Notes: a model not told the origin generated them from the letters alone. Shown: positions 1 through 7,941, numbered from the stretch's first letter. The stretch: DNA of 64,000 nucleotides from Endozoicomonas euniceicola (GCF_025562755.1 NZ_CP103300.1:372001-436000); one strand, 5' to 3'. Numbers and translations: made by a program.

Positions 1-683
1 ACTGGTATTTCGGGGGCTTTCAACTCAACGGACAGCAATTCAACCGCCAGCTTATCAGCAGCCGGTTTCATCAGGGCGCAATGGGAAGGCACGCTGACCG
101 GCAACAGCATGGCACGTCTGGCACCCGCCTCTTTCGCCAGCCCTGCCGCACGCTCAACCGCCTGAACATGACCGGCAATAACCACCTGCCCCGGAGCGTT
201 GAAGTTTACTGCTTCAACGACTTCACCCTGAGCCGCTGCGGCACAGATTTCCAGCACTGCGTTATCGTCCAGACCCAGCACCGCCGCCATGGCGCCGGCC
301 CCCTGGGGTACGGCTTCCTGCATAAACAGGCCACGCTGACGGACAATACGCACGGCATCAGCAAACGGCATAACGCCGGCGCAGACCAGTGCCGAGTACT
401 CGCCCAGACTGTGCCCGGCCAGGAAAGCGGGTTTAGCGCCATCAGACTTCTGCTCCCATAAACGCCACAGGGCAACACTGGCCGTCAGCAGTGCAGGTTG
501 AGTATTCTCAGTCTGGTTCAGCACCTGGGCAGGACCTTCTGTAACCAGACTGAGCAAGTCAAAGCCCAGCACTTCGGAAGCTTCCGCAAAGGTCTGCTGT
601 ACGACAGGCGTTTCGATATGTTCAGCCAGCATACCGACTGACTGTGATCCCTGGCCCGGGAAGATAAATGCAAGCTTATCCAT
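1..683 (-). CDS. fabD: Malonyl-CoA:ACP transacylase FabD (3' end outside window)
   Basis: Transfers malonyl groups from CoA to acyl carrier protein for fatty acid elongation in the cytoplasm. Reading the minus strand from the ATG at 683 gives an uninterrupted frame of about 227 codons that leaves the window at base 1. The family has about 310 residues, so the C-terminal quarter is missing only because of the window edge. The N terminus carries LAFIFPGQGSQ, the oxyanion-site motif, and the nucleophile elbow GHSLGEYSAL with the catalytic serine lies near residue 90. An ATG one codon upstream (686) is an equally possible start. It follows plsX, the usual order in gammaproteobacterial fab clusters. 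Confidence 0.95.
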   Translation of the reverse strand, partial: MDKLAFIFPGQGSQSVGMLAEHIETPVVQQTFAEASEVLGFDLLSLVTEGPAQVLNQTENTQPALLTASVALWRLWEQKSDGAKPAFLAGHSLGEYSALVCAGVMPFADAVRIVRQRGLFMQEAVPQGAGAMAAVLGLDDNAVLEICAAAAQGEVVEAVNFNAPGQVVIAGHVQAVERAAGLAKEAGARRAMLLPVSVPSHCALMKPAADKLAVELLSVELKAPEIP

Positions 684-893
684 CATTGCTTTGGGTCATG
701 TCCAGAAAAAACTCAGGCAATTATAGAAAAAGTCGAAGGAAAGGTGCGTAATTTTATGTTTCCATCTACCTGCGAAACGTACCAGAACGCCGGTTACGAT
801 TACACGAGGCTTACAACAATGAGACTTGCAAGGAGACAAGCCTGGAAACACGCCAGAAAACAGGCCGGAAAACAAGCACCACCCCGACATCGG

Positions 894-1898
894 TCAGAGC
901 AGCATTTTTTCCACATCAGCCGCCAGTCTGGCAGGCACATCCTTACCAGCTTCCCGGACTGCCTGACAAATGGCCCGGTAGAAGCCCTTTTCATCGGCAC
1001 CACCATGACTCTTGATCACAGTTCCCCGCAGACCGAGCAGGCTGGCACCATTATGTAATTCCGGATCAACCTTGCGGTTGAATTCTTTGAGAAGGGGGGA
1101 GAGTAATACAGCTAACCCTTGCGTGACAAGATTTCGACTGAATATCTCGGTCAGCGTGTCAGCGATCAGGCTGGCCACGCCTTCTCCGGTTTTCAGGGCA
1201 ATATTGCCAGCAAAACCATCACACACCACTACATCGATATGGTCTGAAAAAATAGTATGCCCTTCGATATAGCCAATGTAATTTAACTGCTTATGTTCAC
1301 TCAGTCGCTGATGGGCGACACGAACCCGTTCGTTGCCTTTTATTTCTTCTGTGCCAACGTTTAACAGACCAATTCTTGGCCGGTCGATACCATGCACCGC
1401 ACTCGCCAGCTGCGACCCCATAATGGCAAACTGAACAAGCTGCATGGAGGTACAGTCAACATTAGCCCCAACATCCAGCAGCAAAGTACTGCCGTTTCGA
1501 CTGGGAACACTGGCAGCAATCGCCGGGCGATCCACGCCAGCAAAGGTTTTCAGGACAAACCGCCCCATGGCCATCAACGCACCGGTATTACCTGCCGACA
1601 CGCAGGCATCTGCACGCCCGTCAGACACACACTCCAGCGACTGCCACATCGACGAATGTCGCTTGGTTCGCAAAGCCAGAGAGGGCTTTTCATCCATTGC
1701 TACGGTAGCGTCGGTATGAACTAAAGAGAGTCGATCCCGGTCATAATGCCCGACATCATTAAGGTAGGATTGCAGCAGGTCGGTATCACCCACCAGCAGA
1801 AGTTCGAGATAGCTGAATGCGTTCAGCGCCCTGAGCGCCGCCCGGATACGTGAACGGGGACTTTCGTCCCCGCTCATGATATCAAGTGCGACCCGCAT
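894..1898 (-). CDS. plsX: Phosphate acyltransferase PlsX
   Basis: Converts acyl-ACP to acyl-phosphate, the acyl donor for glycerol-3-phosphate acylation in phospholipid synthesis. The protein begins MRVALDIMSGDESPR, a variant of the family ALDVMGGD start, and has VSAGNTGALMAMGR, LDVGANVDC and GLRGTVIKSHGGAD near the C terminus. I chose the ATG at 1898 (334 residues) because the family homology begins there and an AGAG stretch precedes it. The frame is open upstream to a TTG at 1931, which would add 11 residues with no family counterpart. It lies between rpmF and fabD on the same strand and is probably cotranscribed with them. The 207-bp gap to fabD holds no gene that I can see. Confidence 0.95.
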   Translation of the reverse strand: MRVALDIMSGDESPRSRIRAALRALNAFSYLELLLVGDTDLLQSYLNDVGHYDRDRLSLVHTDATVAMDEKPSLALRTKRHSSMWQSLECVSDGRADACVSAGNTGALMAMGRFVLKTFAGVDRPAIAASVPSRNGSTLLLDVGANVDCTSMQLVQFAIMGSQLASAVHGIDRPRIGLLNVGTEEIKGNERVRVAHQRLSEHKQLNYIGYIEGHTIFSDHIDVVVCDGFAGNIALKTGEGVASLIADTLTEIFSRNLVTQGLAVLLSPLLKEFNRKVDPELHNGASLLGLRGTVIKSHGGADEKGFYRAICQAVREAGKDVPARLAADVEKMLL

Positions 1899-1942
1899 TC
1901 TCTGCGTCGAATTGAGTCGTCCCTGAAGCAATGTTCTGACTC

Positions 1943-2116
1943 TTATTTGTCAGCAACGACTTTCTTACCACGGTAGAAACCGTCGGCAGAAACGTGGTGG
2001 CGACGGTGAGTTTCACCGGTAGCGGCTTCCACAGACAGCTGAGCAGAAGTCAGGGCATCGTGGGAACGACGCATGTCGCGACGGGAACGGGTTTTACGGT
2101 TTTGTTGAACAGCCAT
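1943..2116 (-). CDS. rpmF: 50S ribosomal protein L32
   Basis: A 57-residue basic protein starting MAVQQNRKTRSRRDMRR and containing the GETHRRHHVSADGFYRG segment typical of L32, a component of the large ribosomal subunit. It lacks the zinc-binding cysteines found in some L32 forms, as in the enterobacterial type. An AGGAG ribosome binding site lies just upstream of the ATG. It sits 12 bp after yceD and before plsX, the conserved yceD-rpmF-plsX-fabD arrangement that couples ribosome and lipid synthesis. The identity is clear despite the short length. Confidence 0.96.
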   Translation of the reverse strand: MAVQQNRKTRSRRDMRRSHDALTSAQLSVEAATGETHRRHHVSADGFYRGKKVVADK

Positions 2117-2128
2117 GTGTCCACTCTC

Positions 2129-2683
2129 CTAATTCGTAGTATCTTTTTTCAGTTCGGCCAGCACGCTGAAAGGGTTACTGCTTGTCCGCTCTTCCTCTAC
2201 CTGTTCAGCAAAGGCCTGAGCTTCTTCTTCCGACTCAGTGGTAAAGCTTTTCTGAGCCAGGCAGTCTTCAGGTGGATGATAGGCAACGATCGGAAGAGCC
2301 AGTAACAACTCTTCTTCCAACAGAGGCACCAGCTCAACCGGTTCTTCGCCCATCATCATTGGGTCAAAGTCTTCCGGCAAAGCCCTGGCTTGCTCATCTG
2401 TCAACACACCCATCAGCCGGAGGTCAGCAGTTACCGGTATGTCGGCTACATCCAGACAGCGCTGACAAATCATTTTCAGCGTTGCTGACACTGAGCCTTC
2501 CAGGATAACCCTGTGGTCTTCGCTCATATAAAAATGAAGTGAGACCTTAACCTCGCCCTTATCATCAGCCAGACTGTCCACCAGCTGGCCAAACTGTTCC
2601 AGAGCCAGCGAACCTTCAAACTGCCTGCCTTGACGCGCGAGTTTTCGCGGATCAAAGGCTTTGGGTAATTGCCCGATAATCAT
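2129..2683 (-). CDS. yceD: YceD-family protein (DUF177), linked to 23S rRNA and L32
   Basis: Member of the DUF177/YceD family, known to be associated with 23S rRNA accumulation and nearly always encoded next to rpmF. The 184-residue product has the family pattern: an N-terminal IIGQLPKAFDPRKLA, a CQRC cysteine pair near residue 76, an acidic central stretch (EEELLLALPIVAYHP) and the C-terminal NPFSVLAELKKD. I chose the ATG at 2683 since homology starts there; the frame continues up to a GTG at 2710. It is the first gene of the minus-strand yceD-rpmF-plsX-fabD unit, so the promoter should lie in 2684-2888. I could not pick out a convincing -10/-35 pair there, only an isolated TTGACA on the minus strand at 2769-2774. 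Confidence 0.9.
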   Translation of the reverse strand: MIIGQLPKAFDPRKLARQGRQFEGSLALEQFGQLVDSLADDKGEVKVSLHFYMSEDHRVILEGSVSATLKMICQRCLDVADIPVTADLRLMGVLTDEQARALPEDFDPMMMGEEPVELVPLLEEELLLALPIVAYHPPEDCLAQKSFTTESEEEAQAFAEQVEEERTSSNPFSVLAELKKDTTN

Positions 2684-2894
2684 AAGGGCGCAATAATAGG
2701 GACATGTCACCCCTCTGTCAAAGGGTTTAACTGCGTATAAGACGAGAAAATCTGCTTAATATCTTGCCTGTCAAGGTTTTATTTGCAACCACGAGAATGC
2801 CGCCGCTTCCTCACCTGTAAATAAGCTTTGAAAATGAGCCTGACCTCCGGCAGATCGCCCAGCCTAAGTACACAATCTGCTATTTGAAGTGATA

Positions 2895-3413
2895 ATGATG
2901 AAGTACGAAAAGCTGCATGAGTTATTCGATCACCTGGCTGCTATCAAACCCATTGCACCGCAAATAAGTAATCAGCAAAAACCCGGAAACAGTCGTAATG
3001 TATTTTTACTGGAAAAAAGTGGCGAACATTATTTCCTGATGCCCAGCCCTTTATTTGAAGGACAGGATTCTCAAGCTACCAACCTGCAAATGCCCAATTT
3101 TTTTGGCTGTACTCTGCTCTATGCGATTCTGGCTGAATACCCTCAGCAAGTTATGGTAGGCCTGCCTTATAGGTTATCATTTGACCCCTCTCGCGGTACC
3201 AGTGACCAGTTTGTTGATGGACACAGCTCCATCACATTACTCCATGACGTTTTGTATGCGGGCGGTTTGACCTTTGAGGGTGACAGACTGGTTAAATGGT
3301 CAAACTTATCAGGACACTATAAGCCACCCCGATCAAGACACATGACTCAATTAACACCCAACGTAAAAAGACTTCTACCCGAAGCCTTGTTTCGTGGGTA
3401 TTACAGAGATTAG
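2895..3413 (+). CDS. Uncharacterised 172-residue protein with HSS...SGHYKP motif
   Basis: I do not recognise a named family. The product has no signal peptide or membrane segment. The C-terminal half contains GHSSITLLHDVLYAGGLTF followed by WSNLSGHYKPP. This HSS-AGE-like-WSN-SGHY-P pattern occurs, as I recall it, in assorted secreted or toxin-like proteins of host-associated bacteria, but I cannot assign a function. The frame opens at a GTG (2889); I chose the ATG at 2895, and a second ATG follows at once. No strong ribosome binding site is visible. It lies 23 bp upstream of maf on the same strand and may be cotranscribed, and it is divergent from yceD. It could be an accessory gene inserted in the maf-yceD divergent region. 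Confidence 0.75.
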   Translation: MMKYEKLHELFDHLAAIKPIAPQISNQQKPGNSRNVFLLEKSGEHYFLMPSPLFEGQDSQATNLQMPNFFGCTLLYAILAEYPQQVMVGLPYRLSFDPSRGTSDQFVDGHSSITLLHDVLYAGGLTFEGDRLVKWSNLSGHYKPPRSRHMTQLTPNVKRLLPEALFRGYYRD

Positions 3414-3436
3414 AAAAATCAGACTGGACATCATTT

Positions 3437-4012
3437 ATGAAACTACTCCTTGCCTCCGGCTCCCCCTACCGAAAACAGCTGCTGGAACGACTTGAGCTTG
3501 AGTTCTCTTGCCAGGCTCCGAACATTGATGAAACACCCCAGCCGGGAGAAACCGCTAAAGCTCTGGCCCTGAGACTCTCAGAAGCTAAAGCGCAGGCCCT
3601 GGCGGAAGACTACCCGAACTATCTGATCATCGCTTCTGACCAGGCAGCCCAACTGGGGCAAGCCATTCTGGGCAAACCCGGCACCCACCACCGCGCGATT
3701 GAGCAGCTAATGGCCTGCAGCAATCAGGCAGTCACCTTTTATACAGGTCTTTGCCTACTGAACACCAAAACAGGCAAACAGCAACTTGACTGCATACCTT
3801 TTACCGTTCATTTCAGACAACTCAACAGACAACAGGTTGAAAGCTATATAAAGAAGGAAGAACCACTGGATTGCGCCGGCAGCTTTAAATGCGAAGGGCT
3901 GGGCATCACCTTGTTCACAAAGATGAGCGGCGACGACCCTAACAGCCTGACCGGACTCCCACTTATACGATTAACCGATATGCTGTTGAATGAAGGCGTT
4001 AGCATTATTTGA
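3437..4012 (+). CDS. Maf-family nucleotide pyrophosphatase (YceF type)
   Basis: House-cleaning pyrophosphatase of the Maf/HAM1 superfamily. The YceF branch acts on m7GTP and related modified nucleotides. The 191-residue product starts LLLASGSPYRKQLLERL (phosphate-binding loop), followed by NIDETP, ASDQ (catalytic region) and GSFKCEGLGITLF, and ends NSLTGLPLIRLTDML, all as in YceF. It lies opposite the yceD-rpmF operon, its usual neighbourhood. In related genomes maf is next to sppA; here two accessory genes separate them. A decayed copy of the last 29 bases of this gene is found at 5983-6011. A G-rich inverted repeat (cggaagg...ccttccg) follows the stop codon but lacks a clear U tract. Confidence 0.92.
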   Translation: MKLLLASGSPYRKQLLERLELEFSCQAPNIDETPQPGETAKALALRLSEAKAQALAEDYPNYLIIASDQAAQLGQAILGKPGTHHRAIEQLMACSNQAVTFYTGLCLLNTKTGKQQLDCIPFTVHFRQLNRQQVESYIKKEEPLDCAGSFKCEGLGITLFTKMSGDDPNSLTGLPLIRLTDMLLNEGVSII

Positions 4013-4046
4013 GTAACGGAAGGGGAAGGGGAGAAACCGCCTTCCG

Positions 4047-4096
4047 CTGTTGGCTGTTGGCTGCATGAATAGCTCATAGACAGCAGCGGCATATTC
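4047..4096. repeat. Degenerate remnant of the heptamer mini-element
   Basis: Two TTGGCTG heptamers, a GAATAGCTCATA core and an AGCGGCATATTCTATG tail follow in the same order as in the complete elements (GGCTGTT heptamers, ATTAGCTGCTCATACAG core, AGCGGTATATTATGTTC tail). The outer ends and target duplication are not recognisable, so this is a decayed or partial copy. Confidence 0.45.
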
Positions 4097-4228
4097 TATG
4101 CCGATCTCCAGTCAGACTTGCAGATTGGGAAGAGTGCAACGCTTGCGCCCCCGGGTAACTCGCAACACGGGAGCTTAATGTTATTGACCGTGTCGGGAGT
4201 CACCCTGAAGGGCACAAGCACTTCGCTC

Positions 4229-5896
4229 TTACGAACCTGGGTCACGATCCTGGTAATAGCTCCCACCTGGATCCTGGTAATAGCTCCCACCTGGATCCTG
4301 GTAATAGCTCCCACCTGGATCCTGGTAATAGCTCCCACCTGGATCCTGGTAATAGCTCCCACCTGGATCCTGGAACGGCGGTGTTTCAGTCGGTTTTGGA
4401 TCAACGGGCTGACGTGCAACTTCATCATTCCTGATATCGGGCGTATTGCAATGAGGAAATAAATTCTCAAAGGTGTAGTCCTGAATGGAGGGCGGGGGAA
4501 AGTGCTGATAGGGGAACGGGGTAAAGTCCCGATAGGGGAACGGGCTAAAGTCCTGAAGGGGGATCGGGGTAGGAGCGAGGACAAGCCACGGCGCATACGC
4601 TATAGCCAGCTGTTGCTCCTGCCGTTTTAACTTCCGACTTTTTGCAGATGTCCGGAGAGAGGGGTCATATGACCAGAAACCCGCACCACTCCGATCCATG
4701 GGAGGTTCACGTTTGAAAAAAGGATAATGGCTTAAGGTATGTCTGATCACATTCTCTTTTCTTTTTGTATCATAACGGACTCCTCGCATAAGTTGATGGT
4801 AAAGCCTGTAGATTTCACTCACCTTCAGCTTTTGTTCATGGCTGTCCTGGATAATATCTGCAAGACACTCAATCAGCGTTTTATTGTGCCAGGGATTTCT
4901 ATCATCTCCCCCGGCACCACCACCACTACTACTGCCCCCCCCGCAACTAGCAGTATAATGTGCGCCTGTGTAACTATGCCCGGCTACGCTTCCCCCTCCA
5001 CTGTTGTTACTGTTTTGGCTGGTGGCGGTGCCGGCGCTTGTCTTACCGTAACTGATAATGCCGCTTGAAGGGTGGTATGTATGGCAAAGATAGCCTGATG
5101 CGCTTTCAGAAATACCTACAACGAAAGGCTCGGCATTTGCCTGAAAGATAATACGATTATCCATACAGCCTCTGTGTGGATCAAAATCAGTGGGTGGCGA
5201 AAGTACTGTGATGTTATTCAGTTTGGCTGACGGGTGAATTCTCAGGCGGCTGCCTTTGTTTTCATCCATTACCAGAACGGCCTCTGGGTATCTGGTATAA
5301 GATAACGGCTCTCCTGACAGGACGGACGACCTGAAGCCTGTTTTCTGATCGCTGTCTGTACGGGCGCTTTCTATTCTGAAAAAAACAACAGGTTCATCAG
5401 GCTCTGGTTCCTGAAGAGAAGACTTGCCTACAAGGTTAACTTTGATATCAATACTGGCATCAAGAAAGTAAGCGCCTTCTATCTCGACAGTACAACCAGG
5501 GGGAGACGTATGTAATACATTAAGTAATTGTTCAGTATCTCCCTTTGGAACTTTAGAAAAGCACCCTTTCTGCTGCCTGTCCGGTAAATGGTTGAAAGGT
5601 CGTAATGAATTGTCAGGACTATTTTTGGTGCCTGAGTATTGAGAATTACCAGTGTTTATTGGCCAGAAGTTTGTATTTGTACGAAAGACCAGTGCAGCCA
5701 TCGCAAAGGCAGCCATCTCCTTACGGACTGGCAAATAACTGGCTGACATTAGCTCTTGTGCAATCAGGCCTTGCGCGCAAAATACAAGTACAGAGAATGG
5801 CAGAACAAAATTCACCGTAAAGTATTTATTACGGGAAACAGAAAAAGAAAAAGTAGCAGGAAAAACATCTGATAGTTTGAATAGACGACTAAGCAT
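4229..5896 (-). CDS. Secreted protein with a forkhead (FOX-like) winged-helix domain
   Basis: A 555-residue product. The N terminus has a basic stretch then a hydrophobic segment (VNFVLPFSVLVFCAQGL, about residues 28-45) that fits a signal peptide. After a region without known domains and a Gly/Ser linker, residues about 334-412 match the eukaryotic forkhead domain: LIECLADIIQDS (helix 1), KLKVSEIYRLY (helix 2), then ENVIRHTLSHYPFFKRE, the counterpart of the recognition-helix signature NSIRHNLS-F, and GAGFWSYDP, the wing-2 G-FW--DP. A basic cluster KSRKLKRQ follows, a possible nuclear localisation signal. The C terminus is Pro/Phe-rich and ends in five direct repeats of QDPGGSYY. I chose the ATG at 5896; an upstream TTG (5914) has no support. 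It lies in an accessory island between maf and sppA. A DNA-binding effector acting in a host nucleus is inference. Confidence 0.8.
   Translation of the reverse strand: MLSRLFKLSDVFPATFSFSVSRNKYFTVNFVLPFSVLVFCAQGLIAQELMSASYLPVRKEMAAFAMAALVFRTNTNFWPINTGNSQYSGTKNSPDNSLRPFNHLPDRQQKGCFSKVPKGDTEQLLNVLHTSPPGCTVEIEGAYFLDASIDIKVNLVGKSSLQEPEPDEPVVFFRIESARTDSDQKTGFRSSVLSGEPLSYTRYPEAVLVMDENKGSRLRIHPSAKLNNITVLSPPTDFDPHRGCMDNRIIFQANAEPFVVGISESASGYLCHTYHPSSGIISYGKTSAGTATSQNSNNSGGGSVAGHSYTGAHYTASCGGGSSSGGGAGGDDRNPWHNKTLIECLADIIQDSHEQKLKVSEIYRLYHQLMRGVRYDTKRKENVIRHTLSHYPFFKREPPMDRSGAGFWSYDPSLRTSAKSRKLKRQEQQLAIAYAPWLVLAPTPIPLQDFSPFPYRDFTPFPYQHFPPPSIQDYTFENLFPHCNTPDIRNDEVARQPVDPKPTETPPFQDPGGSYYQDPGGSYYQDPGGSYYQDPGGSYYQDPGGSYYQDRDPGS
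4247..4366. repeat. Five tandem 24-bp repeats in the 3' end of the forkhead-domain gene
   Basis: The unit atcctggtaatagctcccac plus ctgg is repeated five times without change. On the minus strand it encodes the octapeptide QDPGGSYY. Its length is a multiple of three, so copy number can change without a frameshift. Confidence 0.95.
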
Positions 5897-5982
5897 AAGC
5901 ACCCGCCCGCACAAGTAGTAATGCGAACTAATCGTAGACGATTGACAACCTTGCGTTACACTATTTTTTGATATGAATTCAG

Positions 5983-6095
5983 GTTAAATGAAGGCATTAA
6001 CATTATTTAAGAGCAGCCATCAGTGAAAGGAGGGAAAAGCCCCTCCATCCATTGGCAGAAATGGATCATTAAAGGCCTTGTACTCACCCGATGTA
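5983..6095. pseudogene. Relics of the maf 3' end and an internal sppA segment
   Basis: Bases 5983-6011 match the last 29 bases of maf (3985-4013) at 25 positions, and all four differences are G to A. Bases 6046-6095 match sppA (8389-8438) at 47 of 50 positions. Both keep the orientation of the intact genes. The relics lie between the forkhead gene and the F-box/WD40 gene, so the maf-sppA junction was duplicated or broken when these genes arrived. Confidence 0.75.
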
Positions 6096-6124
6096 TCTGA
6101 GCATCTTCAAGTGCCTGCACAACA

Positions 6125-6455
6125 TTATGAAATACAGCAACACCGGTCTTTCAGGGCTTTTAGAGGCGCTTTCAGGGTACCCCAAAATCTATCACTGCCA
6201 CCCAATCCCCAGATTTGGGCGGTGCCATCTTCAGAGGTGGTCACAAGATGAGTTCCATCTGGGCTGAAGCTGGCACTAGCCAGAGCTTGATGACCATGCT
6301 GTATAACGCATTTTTTCTGCCATTGACCGCCAACAACCCCCCAGATTTGGGCGGTGCCATCTTTAGAGGCGGTCACAAGATGATTTCCACATGGGCTGAA
6401 GTTGGCATTTAGCACTCCCTTAGCATCAGGGCTGAACCAGGCATTTAGTAACCCT
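6125..6455 (-). pseudogene. Detached C-terminal part of the F-box/WD40 gene
   Basis: This stretch encodes the last WD40 blades (NANFSPCGNHLVTASKDG...IWG, then ASFSPDGTHLVTTSEDG...IWG) and the natural C terminus KDRCCCIS. It is cut off from the rest of the gene by the mini-element at 6459-6580. An apparent start codon (to 6475) lies within the element. Removing the element and one TTA gives a continuous frame reading RRSKGLLNAWFSPD across the join, so this is the original 3' end of the gene at 6562-7848. It is unlikely to be expressed as a functional protein on its own. Confidence 0.85.
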
Positions 6456-6458
6456 TTA

Positions 6459-6580
6459 GGGAAGCAGCAGAACATAATATACCGCTGTTGGCTGTTGGCT
6501 GTTGGCTGTTGGCGGTTGGCTGTATGAGCAGCTAATAGCCAAAAGCCAACAGCCCGGTAAGTTATTGAATGCTGCGCCCC
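6459..6580. mobile_element. Heptamer mini-element, copy A (122 bp), interrupting the F-box/WD40 gene
   Basis: Flanked by direct TTA repeats (6456-6458 and 6581-6583). One end reads GGGAAGCAGCAGAACATAAT; the complement of the other reads GGGGCGCAGCATTCAATAAC. The ends form an imperfect inverted repeat (18 of 27 positions). The interior is two opposed arrays of GGCTGTT-type heptamers around a TGAGCAGCTAATAG core. It encodes no protein. The 125-bp insertion (element plus TTA) shifts the host reading frame. Confidence 0.9.
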
Positions 6581-7848
6581 TTAGAACGCCGGATAATGCG
6601 TTTTTCCTGCCATTGGCCATCAACCATCCCCCAGATTTGGACGGTGCCATCTTCAGAGGCGGTCACAAGGTGAGTTCCGTCGGGGCTGAAGTTGGCATCA
6701 TTTACACGACCTCGACCATCAGGGTCAGCACCATCATGCTTGAATGTGCATTTTTCTTGCCATTTTCCGTCAACTAGCCCCCAGATTTTGACGGTACCAT
6801 CCTCAGAGGCAGTCACAAGGTGAGTTCCGTCGGGGCTGAAGCTGGCAATACCTGGCCAACCACCATGCTTTATGGTGTCTACTTCCTGCCACTGCCCCTC
6901 AACTAGCGCAAAAATCAGGAAGGAACCATCAGTAGCACAACCCACAAGGTGAACTCCGTCGGGGCTTAAGCTGGCATCAACGAACCCGTAAGGACGATAC
7001 ACAAAGGTAGTTTCTTTCTGACATTGCCCGCCAACAAGCCTGCAGACTTTGACGGTGTTACCTTCAGAGACGGTCACCAGACGAGTTCTATCGGGACTGA
7101 AGCTGGCATTTAGCATACCCCCAAAATGCCGGATAGTGCATGTTTTCTGCCATTCCCCACCAACAAGCCCCCAGATTTGGGCAGTGCCATCTTCAGAGGC
7201 CGTCACAAGATGAGTCCCGCAGGGACTAAAGCTGGCATTTCGTAGCCCCCCAGAATGCTGGATAGTGTGTTTTTTCTGCCATTCCCCACCAACAACCCCC
7301 CAGATTTGAGCAGTGCCATCTTCAGAGGCCGTCACAAGATGAGTTCTGTCAGGGCTGAAGCTGGCATTTCGTACCCGCTTAGAATGCGGGATGGAGCATA
7401 TGAGCCTGGAGGTAAAAGCCTCTGTTTTAGTCAATACTCTATCAGTGAAAAAAAACAACTCTTCAGTAAAGTGACTTTTTCCTTTACGCTTGTCCAGCTG
7501 CGCTATTGATTTTCTACCTTCCTCGCCAAAGCAATTCAAACGATTGCGAACGGTTAAGCGGTACAACTCCTCTGAGTTTGCCAAACGGTTGCGATATGGG
7601 TGGAAACGACGACAGTGGGCAAGAGACTTTATTGAGTTTGTTTCAATAGCATGCTTCCAATTGCTACAAGTCCGCTCAAAAGAACCTACGTCCCTGACCT
7701 CGACCGTGGAAAAGATTTTCTTTAAAATTTCAGGTGGTAAACTTGCTAAAGTTACTTCGTCACTCTTGCTTTCTTTAGTTTCAGATGCGTCATTAGAAGA
7801 GAAACCGGAGGGACAGCTAGCATGTCCTTGTACTGTATTCATATACAT
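6562..7848 (-). CDS. F-box/WD40-repeat protein, truncated by a mini-element insertion
   Basis: A 428-residue product. Residues 1-31 are polar and Ser/Thr-rich with no signal peptide, the kind of leader seen in type III secreted proteins. Residues about 33-70 (LASLPPEILKKIFSTVEV...CSNWKHAIE) fit an F-box, the motif that binds Skp1 in eukaryotic SCF ubiquitin ligases. From about residue 160 there are six WD40-type repeats, each near ASFSPDGTHLVTASEDG...IWG. F-box plus WD40 is the layout of eukaryotic substrate adaptors such as Fbw7 and beta-TrCP. The last residues (GRSIQ) come from the inserted element; the original gene continued to 6125 with two more blades. An AAAGG ribosome binding site precedes the ATG. 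Host-directed action is inference; whether the shortened propeller folds is doubtful. Confidence 0.8.
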   Translation of the reverse strand: MYMNTVQGHASCPSGFSSNDASETKESKSDEVTLASLPPEILKKIFSTVEVRDVGSFERTCSNWKHAIETNSIKSLAHCRRFHPYRNRLANSEELYRLTVRNRLNCFGEEGRKSIAQLDKRKGKSHFTEELFFFTDRVLTKTEAFTSRLICSIPHSKRVRNASFSPDRTHLVTASEDGTAQIWGVVGGEWQKKHTIQHSGGLRNASFSPCGTHLVTASEDGTAQIWGLVGGEWQKTCTIRHFGGMLNASFSPDRTRLVTVSEGNTVKVCRLVGGQCQKETTFVYRPYGFVDASLSPDGVHLVGCATDGSFLIFALVEGQWQEVDTIKHGGWPGIASFSPDGTHLVTASEDGTVKIWGLVDGKWQEKCTFKHDGADPDGRGRVNDANFSPDGTHLVTASEDGTVQIWGMVDGQWQEKRIIRRSKGRSIQ

Positions 7849-7941
7849 CTATACCTTTTTTAGTCGTCACTGCATGGTTTGACTTTTTGATGCCGGCTCT
7901 GCTTCAGACAACAACTAACAATCAGGTAAGAATACATAACA

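Noticed and set aside
744..1058. Plus-strand frame between fabD and plsX
   Set aside because: Overlaps the plsX 3' end and is rich in His, Arg and Gln with no ribosome binding site.
2740..2776. Sigma-70 promoter for yceD from the TTGACA at 2769-2774 (minus strand)
   Set aside because: No acceptable -10 box at 16-18 bases; the nearest TTATAC is 28 bases away.
4096..4596. Minus-strand frame with SPFRT and IQVGAITR repeats
   Set aside because: Second reading of the same 24-bp and Pro-rich DNA repeats that encode the forkhead protein tail.
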